A DNA stretch of 64,000 nt, taken from contig JAOPYO010000172.1 in the NCBI GenBank assembly GCA_025964575.1, forward strand, positions 1 through 64,000. The letters are read 5' to 3'. Positions 16,920-25,788 of the stretch are shown here, piece by piece. The notes under the pieces were generated by a model. It did no database searches. It was not told the DNA's origin and worked only from the letters and a program-made list of their open reading frames with translations. The translations under genes and the position numbers were made by a program. Origin of the DNA: Actinomycetes bacterium. GTDB taxonomy: Bacteria > Actinomycetota > Actinomycetes > Streptosporangiales > Streptosporangiaceae. Every line of letters starts with the position of its first letter. The first letter of the stretch is position 1.

Positions 16920-17705
16920 TCAGAAGGCGCTGTGGGCGAGCCAGTGGTCGAGGAGCTTCTCGTCACCGTGGACCTCGACCCTGGCACTGGCGGGCGGTAG
17001 GCGCCGGTAGATCACCAGCAGCAGGTCGACGGCTGGGCCCCGTAGTGCCACGTCGCCCTTGCCGTGCCCGTGCTCCCATACGGCTCCACCCGGGGTACGG
17101 CGCACGGACCACTCCCCCGCCTCGCCGAGTCCGCCGTCCGTGGCGTGGAAGTGCAACGTCTCGCCGTCGCCTTTGAGCTCCTTGAAGGCCGGCCTCATCT
17201 CGCCCACCTTGGGGGACTCGATGAAGCTCAGCAGCTCGGAGACGGCGTCGGCGGCCAACTCCGGCGCCGGGTCGAAGCCCGCGCCCACCGCGAGGCAGGC
17301 GTCGGCGCGGTGCACGAGGGTCTCGTGGGTCATCCGGCGGGCCCAGAATCCAGCGCTCTGCTCATCGCCCCAGGTCCACACCCGTGTCTCGGGACCGGCC
17401 TCGCGGAGCGCCCGGACGACCCCTTCGGCACCGGCGGTCAGCCAGGCCAGCCGCTCCTCGTGGTCCTCGGGTGGCACCGCATCGTCCAGGCTCCGCGTGT
17501 CGAGGCTCTCGGTGGCGCGGCGTGCCACGCTCGCCCCCGCCCACCGGTGGACCCTGCCGACATGGTTGACCAGCTTCCTCAGCGTCCAGCCGGGGCAGGA
17601 CGGCACCGGCGCCGCCGGATCGGCGGAACGCACCGCCTCGACGATCTTGGCCGTCTCGGCCTCGATCTCGGCGTAGTAGCGGTCGTACGAGAGCAACGTC
17701 ATCAT
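16920..17705 (-). CDS. Maleylpyruvate isomerase-family (DinB-fold, mycothiol-dependent type) protein
   Basis: A 261-residue protein with the actinobacterial TIGR03083 layout. The N-terminal four-helix DinB bundle contains [22 protein letters not shown], whose His belongs to the metal triad. [14 protein letters not shown] supplies the second H-x3-H-type ligands. A C-terminal sterol-carrier-like domain follows ([30 protein letters not shown]). Members use mycothiol as cofactor or are uncharacterised. ATG 17705 is chosen because GGAGG lies 7 nt upstream. It is convergent with the MFS relic and divergent from ung. The substrate is unknown. Confidence 0.88.
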   Translation of the reverse strand: MMTLLSYDRYYAEIEAETAKIVEAVRSADPAAPVPSCPGWTLRKLVNHVGRVHRWAGASVARRATESLDTRSLDDAVPPEDHEERLAWLTAGAEGVVRALREAGPETRVWTWGDEQSAGFWARRMTHETLVHRADACLAVGAGFDPAPELAADAVSELLSFIESPKVGEMRPAFKELKGDGETLHFHATDGGLGEAGEWSVRRTPGGAVWEHGHGKGDVALRGPAVDLLLVIYRRLPPASARVEVHGDEKLLDHWLAHSAF

Positions 17706-17848
17706 CGCGGATCCTCCAGTCATCGGCCCGGCCAGCCGACTCTATCGACGGCCCGTCCCTGACACCCAGACCTGGATTGTGCCCAGCGCTTCTGCTTCGT
17801 CCGCGGTGTCGCCCCGCGGAGGCCGGTCCATCACTAAAGTTGCAGAAC

Positions 17849-18526
17849 ATGACAGGACGTCCGCTGAGTGAGACCGTCGAGGCCGGCTGGGCCACCGCGC
17901 TGGAACCGGTCGCCGATCGGATCGGGGCGATGGGTGAGTTCCTGCGTGCCGAGGTGGCCGCGGGCCGCCGGTATCTGCCGGCCGGTCCGAACATCCTGCG
18001 AGCTTTCCAGCAGCCGTTCCAGGACGTACGGATTCTGATCGTCGGCCAGGACCCCTACCCCACGCCTGGGCATCCGGTCGGGCTCAGCTTCTCGGTGGCG
18101 CCCGAGGTACGGCCGCTGCCCGGCAGCCTCATCAACATCTTCCGGGAGTATGGCGCCGACCTCGGCCATCCGGAGCCCTCCAACGGCGACCTCACGCCCT
18201 GGACCGAGCGCGGGGTGCTGCTGCTCAACAGGTCGCTCACCGTCGCGCCGGGCAAGCCCGCCTCGCATCGCGGCAAGGGCTGGGAAGAGGTCACCGAGCA
18301 GGCGATCCGGGCACTGGCCGCACGAGGCACCCCGCTGGTCGCGATCCTGTGGGGCCGGGACGCCCGCAACCTGCGCCCGCTGCTGGGCGAGGTGCCCTGC
18401 ATCGAGTCGGCGCATCCCAGCCCGATGTCGGCCGACCGCGGTTTCTTCGGCTCCCGCCCCTTCGGCAAGGCCAACGCCATGCTCGAACGCCAGGGCGCCC
18501 AACCCATCGACTGGAAACTTCCCTGA
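17849..18526 (+). CDS. ung: Uracil-DNA glycosylase (family 1)
   Basis: This 225-residue enzyme removes uracil from DNA in base excision repair. Hallmarks are the water-activating [18 protein letters not shown] motif, LLLNRSLTV, the WGRDARN strand and the DNA-intercalation loop [18 protein letters not shown] take ATG 17849 ([10 protein letters not shown]) as the start because upstream residues in the ORF track look non-coding, although no strong RBS is visible. The length matches Ung. It is convergent with the neighbouring metalloenzyme gene, with only 10 bp between the stops. Confidence 0.95.
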   Translation: MTGRPLSETVEAGWATALEPVADRIGAMGEFLRAEVAAGRRYLPAGPNILRAFQQPFQDVRILIVGQDPYPTPGHPVGLSFSVAPEVRPLPGSLINIFREYGADLGHPEPSNGDLTPWTERGVLLLNRSLTVAPGKPASHRGKGWEEVTEQAIRALAARGTPLVAILWGRDARNLRPLLGEVPCIESAHPSPMSADRGFFGSRPFGKANAMLERQGAQPIDWKLP

Positions 18527-18536
18527 CCTTTGGCGG

Positions 18537-19292
18537 TCAGCCGGTGCCCACCCGGTGGCAGGCGTCGAAACCGCGCCGGAAGAGCTGGAGCGACAGCCTG
18601 GCGACCTCCTCGACCCTCTGCCGCTCCTCCTCGCCCTGAACGGTGATCTTGATGAGCTCGAGGGCCTCGCGCGGGTGCGCGTCGTCGTACTCCGCGTGCT
18701 CGATAAGCCACATCAGGCCGGACTTGTCGTCACCGAAGCGTTCCTTGAACGCGGGTATGACCAGCCGGGTCCACTCCCCCGTGGTGCCTTCGATGGCGTA
18801 GTTGATCGCGGCGAAGGCCTCGGCGAGCGAGCCCCGGTAGGCCATCGACCAGAGGTACTCCTGCAGCGCGGCGACCTCGGGGCCAGGCCGGTGGGAGACC
18901 ATCTCGTCGTAGGTGACGCCGAGCCCGACGGCCCAGTCGATGAACCACTGGGCGTGCAGGGCCTCGGTCCGGATGTTGCCGATCAGCCAGTCCCTGGCCA
19001 GGATGTCGCCCGGCCGCCGGCCGAACGTCGTCTTGCCGAGGGTGACGCCCATGTACTTGGGGAAGGCCTCGACGACCCCGAAGAATTCGAGGACGACGTA
19101 GCGCCACGACTGTTCCGGCAACGGGCCTTGCACGGTGGCCTCGAACAGCGGAGACTCGCATACACCGTTCCAGTCCGGCTTGAGGTTCGCAATCATGCTT
19201 TCGACCCAGGCCGGGTGAACGCTTTCGGTCAGTTCGCTCTTGATGGTCCGGTGATGTTGAGTGCGCGAAGGGGATCGTGTGCCAGTGGTCAT
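18537..19292 (-). CDS. TenA/heme-oxygenase-like (HDO-type) iron-containing protein
   Basis: A 251-residue all-helical protein of the TenA/PqqC/CADD superfamily. The C-terminal H199-x3-D203-x2-H206 motif (IEHAEYDDAH), E168 and H113 line up in spacing with the metal ligands I recall for heme-oxygenase-like diiron enzymes. The expected first Glu, seven residues before H113, is Asn106, with E110 nearby. Metal binding is thus plausible but altered. ATG 19292 has GAGGAG 8 nt upstream. The gene stands alone, and its upstream region is AT-rich. Superfamily members oxidise fatty acids, amino acids or PQQ precursors. Thiamin degradation (true TenA) looks less likely because I do not see its active-site Cys pattern. 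Confidence 0.75.
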   Translation of the reverse strand: MTTGTRSPSRTQHHRTIKSELTESVHPAWVESMIANLKPDWNGVCESPLFEATVQGPLPEQSWRYVVLEFFGVVEAFPKYMGVTLGKTTFGRRPGDILARDWLIGNIRTEALHAQWFIDWAVGLGVTYDEMVSHRPGPEVAALQEYLWSMAYRGSLAEAFAAINYAIEGTTGEWTRLVIPAFKERFGDDKSGLMWLIEHAEYDDAHPREALELIKITVQGEEERQRVEEVARLSLQLFRRGFDACHRVGTG

Positions 19293-19416
19293 CGCACGGC
19301 TCCTCAAGATCGGCCCGCCACACTCTCGGGACCGTTCGAGTATCCACAGATTCGCCCTCATCGGTCAATGCATACCTTTTATATTACTTTCTGGGGAGAT
19401 GCCACTAATAGACCGT

Positions 19417-19428
19417 AAATAGCTATTT
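19417..19428. promoter_or_regulatory. AT-rich palindrome AAATAGCTATTT
   Basis: A perfect 12-bp palindrome in the AT-rich gap between the HDO-type gene (minus) and the FAD oxidoreductase (plus). Its position fits an operator for one or both divergent promoters; no cognate regulator is nearby. Confidence 0.35.
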
Positions 19429-19509
19429 GTACTGCTACATCCTGGTGTATCGGGTTGATGCGATCGACAATCAGGGCACCCGCCGTTCCCCCGCGCATGA
19501 GAGGTCAGG

Positions 19510-20910
19510 ATGCCTCACACCAAGAAGCCGCGTGAGCATGCCGTCGTCATCGGAGGCAGCCTCGCCGGGCTGCTGACCGCACGGATCCTGACCGACCACT
19601 TCGACCGGGTCACCCTCATCGAGCGAGATCGGTTCCCCGAGTCCAACGAGTTCAGGCCGGGGGTGCCCCAGTCCCGCCACCTGCACGTGCTCTGGACCAA
19701 GGGCCTGGAGATCATCGAAGACCTCTTCCCCGGGATCGAGGCGGAGCTGCTGGCCTCCGGAGTCCCGGAACTCGGCATCCCCAAGGATCTCCTCTGGCTG
19801 ACCTCCGCGGGCTGGCGCCGCCGATTCGACGTGACCCGCATGCTGACCTTCAGCCGTCCCATGCTCGACTGGACCATCCGGCAGCGGCTGACCCCGCGAC
19901 TGACCGTGCTCCCGCACCACGAGGTCACCGGCCTGATCCCGGCCGGCTCGGGCGATCGGCGCAAGGATGTGGCGGGCGTCGAAGTCCGTGAGGCCGGCAC
20001 CAACGGGGCCAGCGAACCGATCCGCGCCGACCTGGTCGTCGACGCCACGGGCCGTACCTCTCGGGCACCCGAGTGGCTGTCCCTCCTGGGCTACCCGCTC
20101 CCCAAGGAGACCAAGGTGGACCCACTCCTCGGGTACACCAGCCGCTACTACACCATCCCCGACGGCTTCGACCCGGGCTGGCAGGCGCTCTACCTCCAGG
20201 CGGAGGCGCCGCACAGCAAGCGCACCGGCGGGCTGTTCCCGCAGGAGGGCGGCCGCTGGATCTGCAGCCTCAGTGGAGCCGGCCGGGATTACGCACCTAC
20301 CAGCGAAGACGGCTTTCTGGACTTCGCCAAGGGCCTGCGCGACCCGGTGCTGTACGACGCCATCCGCGCCGCGAAGCCGCTCACGCCGATCACCAGCTTC
20401 CGCCGTACGGCCAATCACCGGAGGCACTACGAGAAGCTGCCCGCCTGGCCTGAAGGGTTCATCGCGGTCGGCGACTCGGTCTGTGCCTTCAACCCGATCT
20501 ACGGGCAGGGCATGAGCGTGGCCGCCCTGCAGGCGGTCATCCTTGACGGTCTGCTGTCCGGCGATCCCACCGGCATGACCCGCACCTTCCAGCGCCGGGC
20601 CAAGCGCTGCGGTTCCGGCGCCTGGCTGGTCGCCACCGGCGAGGACTTCCGCTATCCCGAAACCGAAGGGTCACCGATCCGTCCGCACAACCGGATCATC
20701 AACCGCTACGTCGATCGGGTGGTGGCCGCCGCCAACGTGGACGAACACGTCTGCGCGGCCCTCCTCGACGTGCTCGCTCTGAAGCAGGAGCCGCCCTCGC
20801 TGTTCCGGCCCACGGTCCTTCGCCGGGTGCTCCTCAACCGCACCCCCCAACCGGCGAGCCCCGCGAACCTGCTCCCCGTCACCGCCCCGTTGCAGCCCAC
20901 CCGCCGCTGA
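19510..20910 (+). CDS. FAD-dependent oxidoreductase (PHBH/geranylgeranyl-reductase-like)
   Basis: A 466-residue flavoprotein. The N-terminal Rossmann motif is HAVVIGGSLAGLLTARILTDHF with the acidic strand end VTLIERDRF. DLVVDATGRTS and the second FAD motif FIAVGDSVCAFNPIYGQGMSVAALQA follow. This pattern belongs to the p-hydroxybenzoate-hydroxylase fold and is commonly annotated as a 2-polyprenyl-6-methoxyphenol hydroxylase-like enzyme. GAGAGGTCAGG precedes ATG 19510. It stands alone between the HDO-type gene and a PlsC-type gene. Whether it hydroxylates or reduces its substrate cannot be told. Confidence 0.88.
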   Translation: MPHTKKPREHAVVIGGSLAGLLTARILTDHFDRVTLIERDRFPESNEFRPGVPQSRHLHVLWTKGLEIIEDLFPGIEAELLASGVPELGIPKDLLWLTSAGWRRRFDVTRMLTFSRPMLDWTIRQRLTPRLTVLPHHEVTGLIPAGSGDRRKDVAGVEVREAGTNGASEPIRADLVVDATGRTSRAPEWLSLLGYPLPKETKVDPLLGYTSRYYTIPDGFDPGWQALYLQAEAPHSKRTGGLFPQEGGRWICSLSGAGRDYAPTSEDGFLDFAKGLRDPVLYDAIRAAKPLTPITSFRRTANHRRHYEKLPAWPEGFIAVGDSVCAFNPIYGQGMSVAALQAVILDGLLSGDPTGMTRTFQRRAKRCGSGAWLVATGEDFRYPETEGSPIRPHNRIINRYVDRVVAAANVDEHVCAALLDVLALKQEPPSLFRPTVLRRVLLNRTPQPASPANLLPVTAPLQPTRR

Positions 20911-21008
20911 GCGCCGGCGTCACTGGCGGGACGGCACAAAGATTGAGAGCTCGGGCCTGTACGGCGACGCCAGACCGGCGCCGTCCAGGGTTGAGTTAAC
21001 GTTCTCCC

Positions 21009-21758
21009 ATGACGGAGTTCGTGTATCCCCCGGTGATCGCTGCTGCGAAGACCCTGTTCCGCCTCCTTGGGCTGAAGTTCCGGATCGAGGGCACCAAGAA
21101 CTTCCCGAAGACGGGTGGTGCGGTACTGGTGAGCAACCATGTCAGCTATCTGGACTTCATCTTCTGCGGGCTGGGTGCCAACCCGGCCGGACGGCTGGTC
21201 CGGTTCATGGCGAAGAAGGAGGTCTTCGACAACAAGATCTCCGGCCCGCTGATGCGCGGCATGCACCACATCCCGGTGGACCGTGAAGCGGGCGCGGCGT
21301 CGTACATGGCAGCGCTCAAGGCACTCAAGGGCGGCGAGGTGATCGGGGTCTTCGCCGAGGCCACGATCAGCCGGTCCTTCACCGTCAAGGACATCAAGAG
21401 CGGCGCCGTGCGGATGGCGGTCGCCTCCAACGTGCCGATGATCCCGATGGCCGTGTGGGGTGGGCAGCGGCTGTGGACCAAGGGCCGGCCGCGCAATCTC
21501 TTCCAGCGGAAGATCCCGATCACGATCCTGGTCGGCGAGCCGATGTACCCCAAGCGCGGTGACGACTACGACAAGGTCACCGAGGAACTGCGGGCCCGGA
21601 TGTCCGAGCTGGTGGAGAAGGCCCAGCGGGAGTATCCGGAGACGCCCAAGGCCGGGGAGACCTGGTGGCAGCCGGCCTATCTCGGGGGCACGGCGCCGAC
21701 CCCGGAAGAGGCCGCGGCGATGGACGAGCAGGACAAGGAGTCCCGCCGCGGCGACTGA
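21009..21758 (+). CDS. 1-acyl-sn-glycerol-3-phosphate acyltransferase (PlsC-type)
   Basis: A 249-residue acyltransferase that should acylate lysophosphatidate to phosphatidate at the membrane. Motif I is NHVSYLDF (H-x4-D), the acceptor-binding EGT-like motif is FAEATISRSF, and VPMIPMAVWG is motif IV. FAEAT deviates slightly from the usual FPEGT. The C-terminus is charged and Pro-rich (TPEEAAAMDEQDKESRR), as in actinobacterial paralogues. It probably supplies phosphatidate for phospholipid or, with WS/DGAT, triacylglycerol synthesis. It reads toward the AAA ATPase gene 120 bp downstream. Confidence 0.9.
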   Translation: MTEFVYPPVIAAAKTLFRLLGLKFRIEGTKNFPKTGGAVLVSNHVSYLDFIFCGLGANPAGRLVRFMAKKEVFDNKISGPLMRGMHHIPVDREAGAASYMAALKALKGGEVIGVFAEATISRSFTVKDIKSGAVRMAVASNVPMIPMAVWGGQRLWTKGRPRNLFQRKIPITILVGEPMYPKRGDDYDKVTEELRARMSELVEKAQREYPETPKAGETWWQPAYLGGTAPTPEEAAAMDEQDKESRRGD

Positions 21759-21878
21759 ACCCGTGGAGCCTCCGCACGATCGCTCGTGGGTGCGGCGGTC
21801 TTCACACGCGTTTGCTCCAGACATACGAAACCGAAATTCAGTGGACGCCAGAGACCATCGAGGCTGATCATCGAGAGC

Positions 21879-23036
21879 ATGTCCACCCCCCAGGAGCCGC
21901 TGCGCCTCATCGAGCCCGTCCGGCCTGCCGCCGACCCGGCCACCCGGCTGCCCTGGATCATGAACGTCGACGACTCCGACTCGGCGCGGGACATCATCGA
22001 CGCCCTCGCGCTGGAACCGTTCGTCTCCGGCCGCCAGCCCTGGGCCCGCTCGGCCGACCTGGAGCGGGTACGGCCGGAAGCGCCGCTGCGGCCCGAGGGC
22101 TCCCGGGTGCTGCGGATGACCACCGAGGACGACGGCCCGACCGCGCTGCTGGCCGACGGCGAGGGCTGGACGCTACGAGCCGTACGGTGGCGCAGCGGAT
22201 CCGCGCAGATCGAGGTGACCGCGACCAGTGACGAGCTGGCGCGGGCGATCCTGGAGGAGTCGACCCGGGATGCCACCGAGCCGGCTCCCCAGGACGAGAC
22301 CCAGGTGGAGATGGGCTTCTGGCATCTGACCGGGCACGGTCCCCGGCGCCGGGAGCGGAACATCTCCACCGCCACCTGGCCGGAGATCCGTGACAACTAC
22401 TCCGCCGACGTGACCCGGGCCATGGACCGGCTGATGACCCTGAAGGCCGCCGACGTGACCGGCCGGTTGCTGCTGTTGCACGGGCCGCCCGGCACCGGCA
22501 AGACCACCGCACTGCGCTCGCTGGCCCGCGAGTGGGCCACGTGGTGTCAGTTCGACTGCGTGCTGGATCCGGAAGTGCTGTTCGGCAACCCCGGCTATCT
22601 GATGGAAGTCGCGGTCGGCACCGACGGGGACGACGACGAGAAGCGCCGCTGGCGGCTGCTGATCCTCGAGGACTGTGACGAGCTGATCCGCGGTGAGGCC
22701 AAGCAGTCCACCGGCCAGGGGCTGTCCCGACTCCTCAACCTCACCGACGGAATGCTCGGCCAAGGCCGCGACGTGCTGGTGGCGATCACCACCAACGAGG
22801 ATCTGACCCGGCTGCACCCCGCGGTCGTCCGGCCCGGTCGCTGTCTGGCCCAGATCGAGGTGGGCCGGCTGTCCCAGGCCGAGGCCACCGACTGGCTGAA
22901 AGAAGAGCCCGCTTCGACGAAGATCGGGCCGGACGGGGCGACCCTGGCCGAGCTGATGGCGATGCGCAACGGAGAACGTCAGATCGTCACCACCGAACAG
23001 CGCCGCACTCTCGACGACACCGGCTTCTACCTCTGA
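21879..23036 (+). CDS. DUF5925-type AAA+ ATPase
   Basis: A 385-residue protein. The N-terminal 170 residues (IEPVRPAADPATRLPWIMNVDDSDSARD ...) resemble the actinobacterial DUF5925 region. The AAA+ module follows, with Walker A HGPPGTGKT, Walker B LLILEDCDELI, sensor-1 ITTNE and arginine finger/sensor-2-like VVRPGRCLAQIE. The unit looks like an FtsH/CDC48-class AAA domain used as a stand-alone remodelling ATPase. I chose ATG 21879 (MSTPQEPLRL), as earlier residues in the ORF look non-coding. The function is unknown, and the neighbours give no clear partner. Confidence 0.85.
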   Translation: MSTPQEPLRLIEPVRPAADPATRLPWIMNVDDSDSARDIIDALALEPFVSGRQPWARSADLERVRPEAPLRPEGSRVLRMTTEDDGPTALLADGEGWTLRAVRWRSGSAQIEVTATSDELARAILEESTRDATEPAPQDETQVEMGFWHLTGHGPRRRERNISTATWPEIRDNYSADVTRAMDRLMTLKAADVTGRLLLLHGPPGTGKTTALRSLAREWATWCQFDCVLDPEVLFGNPGYLMEVAVGTDGDDDEKRRWRLLILEDCDELIRGEAKQSTGQGLSRLLNLTDGMLGQGRDVLVAITTNEDLTRLHPAVVRPGRCLAQIEVGRLSQAEATDWLKEEPASTKIGPDGATLAELMAMRNGERQIVTTEQRRTLDDTGFYL

Positions 23037-23053
23037 CAGAGACGGGGCGATGC

Positions 23054-23260
23054 TCAGGGCTCTCGTTTGGCACGCATCTTGCGTACCTCCATGGTTCCTT
23101 CGAGCTCGCGCTCGCGGGCTTCGACCCGGACCGGGTCGCGATCGATCCACATGGTCGCGAATCCGCACAGCAGTCCCACGCCACCGAGCCATGGCTTGTG
23201 CCACATGAAGCTGAGAGCCGCACACACCACCGCACACGATACGAGCAGGAAGAACTTCAC
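23054..23260 (-). CDS. Small two-helix membrane protein (68 aa)
   Basis: GTG 23260 has GAGGAG 6 nt upstream. The protein begins MKFFLLVSCAVVCAALSFMW and continues GGVGLLCGFATMWI: two short membrane helices. A strongly charged cytoplasmic tail (EARERELEGTMEVRKMRAKREP) follows. This strong hydrophobic-then-charged pattern, with its own RBS, supports a real gene. It is convergent with the AAA ATPase gene. I do not recognise the family. Confidence 0.7.
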   Translation of the reverse strand: MKFFLLVSCAVVCAALSFMWHKPWLGGVGLLCGFATMWIDRDPVRVEARERELEGTMEVRKMRAKREP

Positions 23261-23391
23261 GTCGCGCTCCTCAACCTCATGCCGGAAATCTTCGCGCCGG
23301 ATCGTGCCGGGACGAGGCTCGCAGGGTTCGACCTCGATCTCGTTGTGCGGTCAACGATATGGCCATGGGCTCAGATCAGGAACCCGCGTCC

Positions 23392-23442
23392 CCCACCGTG
23401 ATCATGCAATCGATCATCGAACGATTGCATGATCACGGTGGG
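23392..23442. terminator. Perfect 21-bp stem hairpin containing GTGATCATGCAATCG
   Basis: Two perfect 21-nt arms (23392-23412 and 23422-23442) enclose a 9-nt loop. The element lies 30 bp past the TauD gene stop on the minus strand and upstream of the small membrane gene. The arm core GTGATCATGCAATC recurs in a second intergenic hairpin at 56208-56240. It probably works as a bidirectional terminator of the T-tract-free actinomycete kind. The 130 bp between it and the small membrane gene hold nothing else I can support. Confidence 0.7.
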
Positions 23443-23472
23443 TCCTGCGGGGGCGGATCACGGAGACCGGGT

Positions 23473-24360
23473 CTACAGATAGCGGGCGGCGGCGGCTTCG
23501 GCGGGGGCGTCGTCGCCGGTGACACCACCGGGTCCCTGGGGGACGCCGTTGTCGATGTCCGCCGGGGCGTTGACGGTGACGCGATGCATCTTGCGGCGCT
23601 GGGTGTAGTCCGCGACCGCGTAGTGCTGGGTCGGCCGGTTGTCCCAGAACGCCAGCGTGCCGACCCGCCAGTTGAGGCGGACCTGGAACTGGGGATCGCG
23701 CACGGCGTCGAACAGCAGTGGCAGCAGTGCCTCGTTCTCCCGGCGGGACAGGCCGATCAGCCGGGTCACCGAGCTGCGGTTGACATAGAGCGCCTTACGA
23801 CCGGTCTCCGGATGGACGCGGACCACCGGGTGGACTGACGGCGGATTCTTGTCCTGCATGGCCCGGAGATCCATCCGATGGCCCTTGTCGATGGCCTTGG
23901 ACACCGACATGGTCAGGTCGTGCTCGGCGTAGAGCTCGTCACAGAGTCGCTGGATCGACGGGTGCAGCGAGTCGTAGGCCATGTACATGTTGGCCCAGTT
24001 CGTGTCGCCGCCGACCTTCGGCAGCATCACCGCGCGCAGCAGCGACCCCATCGGAGGGATCTTCATGAAGGTGTTGTCGCTGTGCCACTGGTCGCCCCCC
24101 TCGCCCTTGGGATCGGTCTGGTCGAGGACGTGGATGGCGCTGCCCGAGGTGTCCATCGGCGGCAGGTTGAGCGTGCCGAAGTTCTTGGCGAACTCCAGGT
24201 GCTCGTCGTCGGTGATGTTCTGGTCTCGAAAGAAGAGCACCATGTGGTCGAGCAGACCCTGCCGGATCGTGACGACCTGCTCCGCCTCCAGGGGCTTGCT
24301 CAGGTCAACTCCGGTGACCTCGGCCCCGATGTTCCGGGTGACTGGGTGGAATTCGATCAT
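23473..24360 (-). CDS. TauD/TfdA-family Fe(II)/2-oxoglutarate dioxygenase
   Basis: A 295-residue dioxygenase. The facial triad is WHSDNTF (H-x-D) with a distal His in RPTQHYAVADY. The 2-oxoglutarate-binding Arg is in the QRRKMHRVTV region, and an aromatic NRSSVTRLIGL stretch is typical of TauD. I use ATG 24360 (MIEFHPVTRN) with GGAGG 8 nt upstream rather than the track start at 24498. Family members desulfonate taurine or cleave aryloxyacetates. The next gene upstream on the same strand is a trans-sulfuration-type PLP enzyme, which favours a sulfur-scavenging role, though this is inference. Confidence 0.9.
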   Translation of the reverse strand: MIEFHPVTRNIGAEVTGVDLSKPLEAEQVVTIRQGLLDHMVLFFRDQNITDDEHLEFAKNFGTLNLPPMDTSGSAIHVLDQTDPKGEGGDQWHSDNTFMKIPPMGSLLRAVMLPKVGGDTNWANMYMAYDSLHPSIQRLCDELYAEHDLTMSVSKAIDKGHRMDLRAMQDKNPPSVHPVVRVHPETGRKALYVNRSSVTRLIGLSRRENEALLPLLFDAVRDPQFQVRLNWRVGTLAFWDNRPTQHYAVADYTQRRKMHRVTVNAPADIDNGVPQGPGGVTGDDAPAEAAAARYL

Positions 24361-24519
24361 GTCCGGAGCCTCCATCGGCAGTGAAAACAAGCAACCGCTA
24401 GGTTGAGCGTACTCGATGGGGGTGGACATCTGTCCAGACCGGAACCGGACCAAAACAGGGTGTGGCGTGCCGACCCTGGGTGAGGGGCGGCACGCCATGC
24501 CCTAGGGCGCCGGTAGCCC

Positions 24520-25701
24520 TCACTCTGCCTTGGTGAGAGCCTGCTCGAAGTCGGCCCACAGATCGTCGGGGTGCTCGATGCCCACCGCGATCCGTACGGT
24601 CCCCTCCCCGATCCCAGCGGACTCCAGCGCGGCGGCGTCGAGTTGCCGGTGTGAGGTGCTGGCCGGGTGGATGACCAGCGTCTTCGCCTCGCCGAGGGAG
24701 GCAGTGAGCGAGGCGAGCCGTACCGCTTCGATGAACGTACGGCCGGCCGCGCGCCCGCCGGCGAGCTCGAAGGAGACCACCCCGCCGTAGTCGGACATCG
24801 TCCGGCCGGCCAGCTCATGGCCCGGGTGCGAGGTCAGCCCGGGATAGTGCACCCGCGTCACCGAAGGATGCGAGGCCAGCCGTTCGGCCAGGAACTGTGC
24901 GTTCGAGCAGTGCCGTTCCATCCGCAGCGCCAGTGTGGTCAGTCCGCGCAGGACCAGCCAGGCCGCGAACGGGTCGGCCGAGGCCCCCAGTTCGACGGCG
25001 TGGTCCCAGACCTTCCGGTGTAGCGTGGCGTCGGCGAAGACCGCGAGGCCGCCGAGCGCGTCGCCGTGGCCGCACAGGAACTTGGTGGCCGAGTGGACGA
25101 CGATGTCGGCGCCGTGCTCGATGGGCCGGCAGAGCAGCGGAGTGGCGAAGGTGTTGTCCACCACCCCGGTCACCCCTGCCTCCCGGGCCACGGCCAGCAG
25201 CGCGGGTAGGTCGGCCACTTGGGTGGTCGGGTTGGCGATCGTCTCCAGATACAGCACCCGGGTGTTCGGGCGCAGTGCCGCCCGGACCTCTTCGGGATCG
25301 TCGCCGGAGACATAGGTGACCTCTACGCCCCAGCGCTCGGCCAGGTCGCGTACGAGCGCATACGTCCCGCCGTAGAGGCACTGCTGGGCGATCAGGTGAT
25401 CGCCCGACTTCAGCAGAGAGAGCAGCACCGCGCTGATGGCGCCCATGCCGGAGCCGGTGGCCAGCGCTCCGACCCCGCCTTCGAGGTCGGCGACCGCGTC
25501 CTCGAGGGCGCGGACCGTGGGGTTGCCGAGGCGGCTGTAGAAGAAGGCGCCCTCGGGGCCGTCGAAGGCGGCGGCCATCGCGTCGGCGTCATCGAAGGCG
25601 AACAGATGGCCTTGGTAGATGGGCACTCCCAGCGGCCGGCTGCCGGTGGGCTGCCGGACGGGAACGTGGACGGCGCGGGTCTCGCGATGCAGCTCGTTCA
25701 T
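24520..25701 (-). CDS. Cys/Met-metabolism PLP enzyme (trans-sulfuration family)
   Basis: A 393-residue enzyme of the cystathionine gamma-synthase/beta-lyase/O-acetylhomoserine sulfhydrylase/methionine gamma-lyase family. Motifs include YSRLGNPTVRALE, ALATGSGMGAIS, the VVDNTFATPLL strand, the PLP lysine in HSATKFLCGHGDALGG and the C-terminal SLGEAKTLVIHPASTSH. Which reaction it performs cannot be set from sequence; the IHPASTSH ending is common to several subfamilies. The best start is ATG 25701, but GGGAGG ends only 1 nt before it, far closer than normal. Translation may rely on another start or be weak. A MarR gene lies 87 bp upstream on the same strand. Confidence 0.9.
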   Translation of the reverse strand: MNELHRETRAVHVPVRQPTGSRPLGVPIYQGHLFAFDDADAMAAAFDGPEGAFFYSRLGNPTVRALEDAVADLEGGVGALATGSGMGAISAVLLSLLKSGDHLIAQQCLYGGTYALVRDLAERWGVEVTYVSGDDPEEVRAALRPNTRVLYLETIANPTTQVADLPALLAVAREAGVTGVVDNTFATPLLCRPIEHGADIVVHSATKFLCGHGDALGGLAVFADATLHRKVWDHAVELGASADPFAAWLVLRGLTTLALRMERHCSNAQFLAERLASHPSVTRVHYPGLTSHPGHELAGRTMSDYGGVVSFELAGGRAAGRTFIEAVRLASLTASLGEAKTLVIHPASTSHRQLDAAALESAGIGEGTVRIAVGIEHPDDLWADFEQALTKAE

Positions 25702-25765
25702 GCCTCCCAGCCTGCACCTTCCCCAGCCAGGCCCAACAGAGCCAATCCCCGCCAGTGGCCCCCAC

Positions 25766-25787
25766 ACCCTCCGTGATCACGGAGGGT
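25766..25787. terminator. Perfect 22-bp palindrome after the MarR gene
   Basis: A self-complementary sequence centred on CCGTGATCACGG begins right after the MarR stop and lies 65 bp before the PLP-enzyme start. It could be a terminator hairpin with a very small loop or, given the adjoining MarR gene, an operator. Confidence 0.55.
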
Positions 25788-25788
25788 C

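Noticed and set aside
18537-19292. Calling the heme-oxygenase-like protein a thiaminase II (TenA)
   Set aside because: The metal-ligand-type H-x3-D-x2-H motif and the absence of thiamin genes point to the HDO branch instead.
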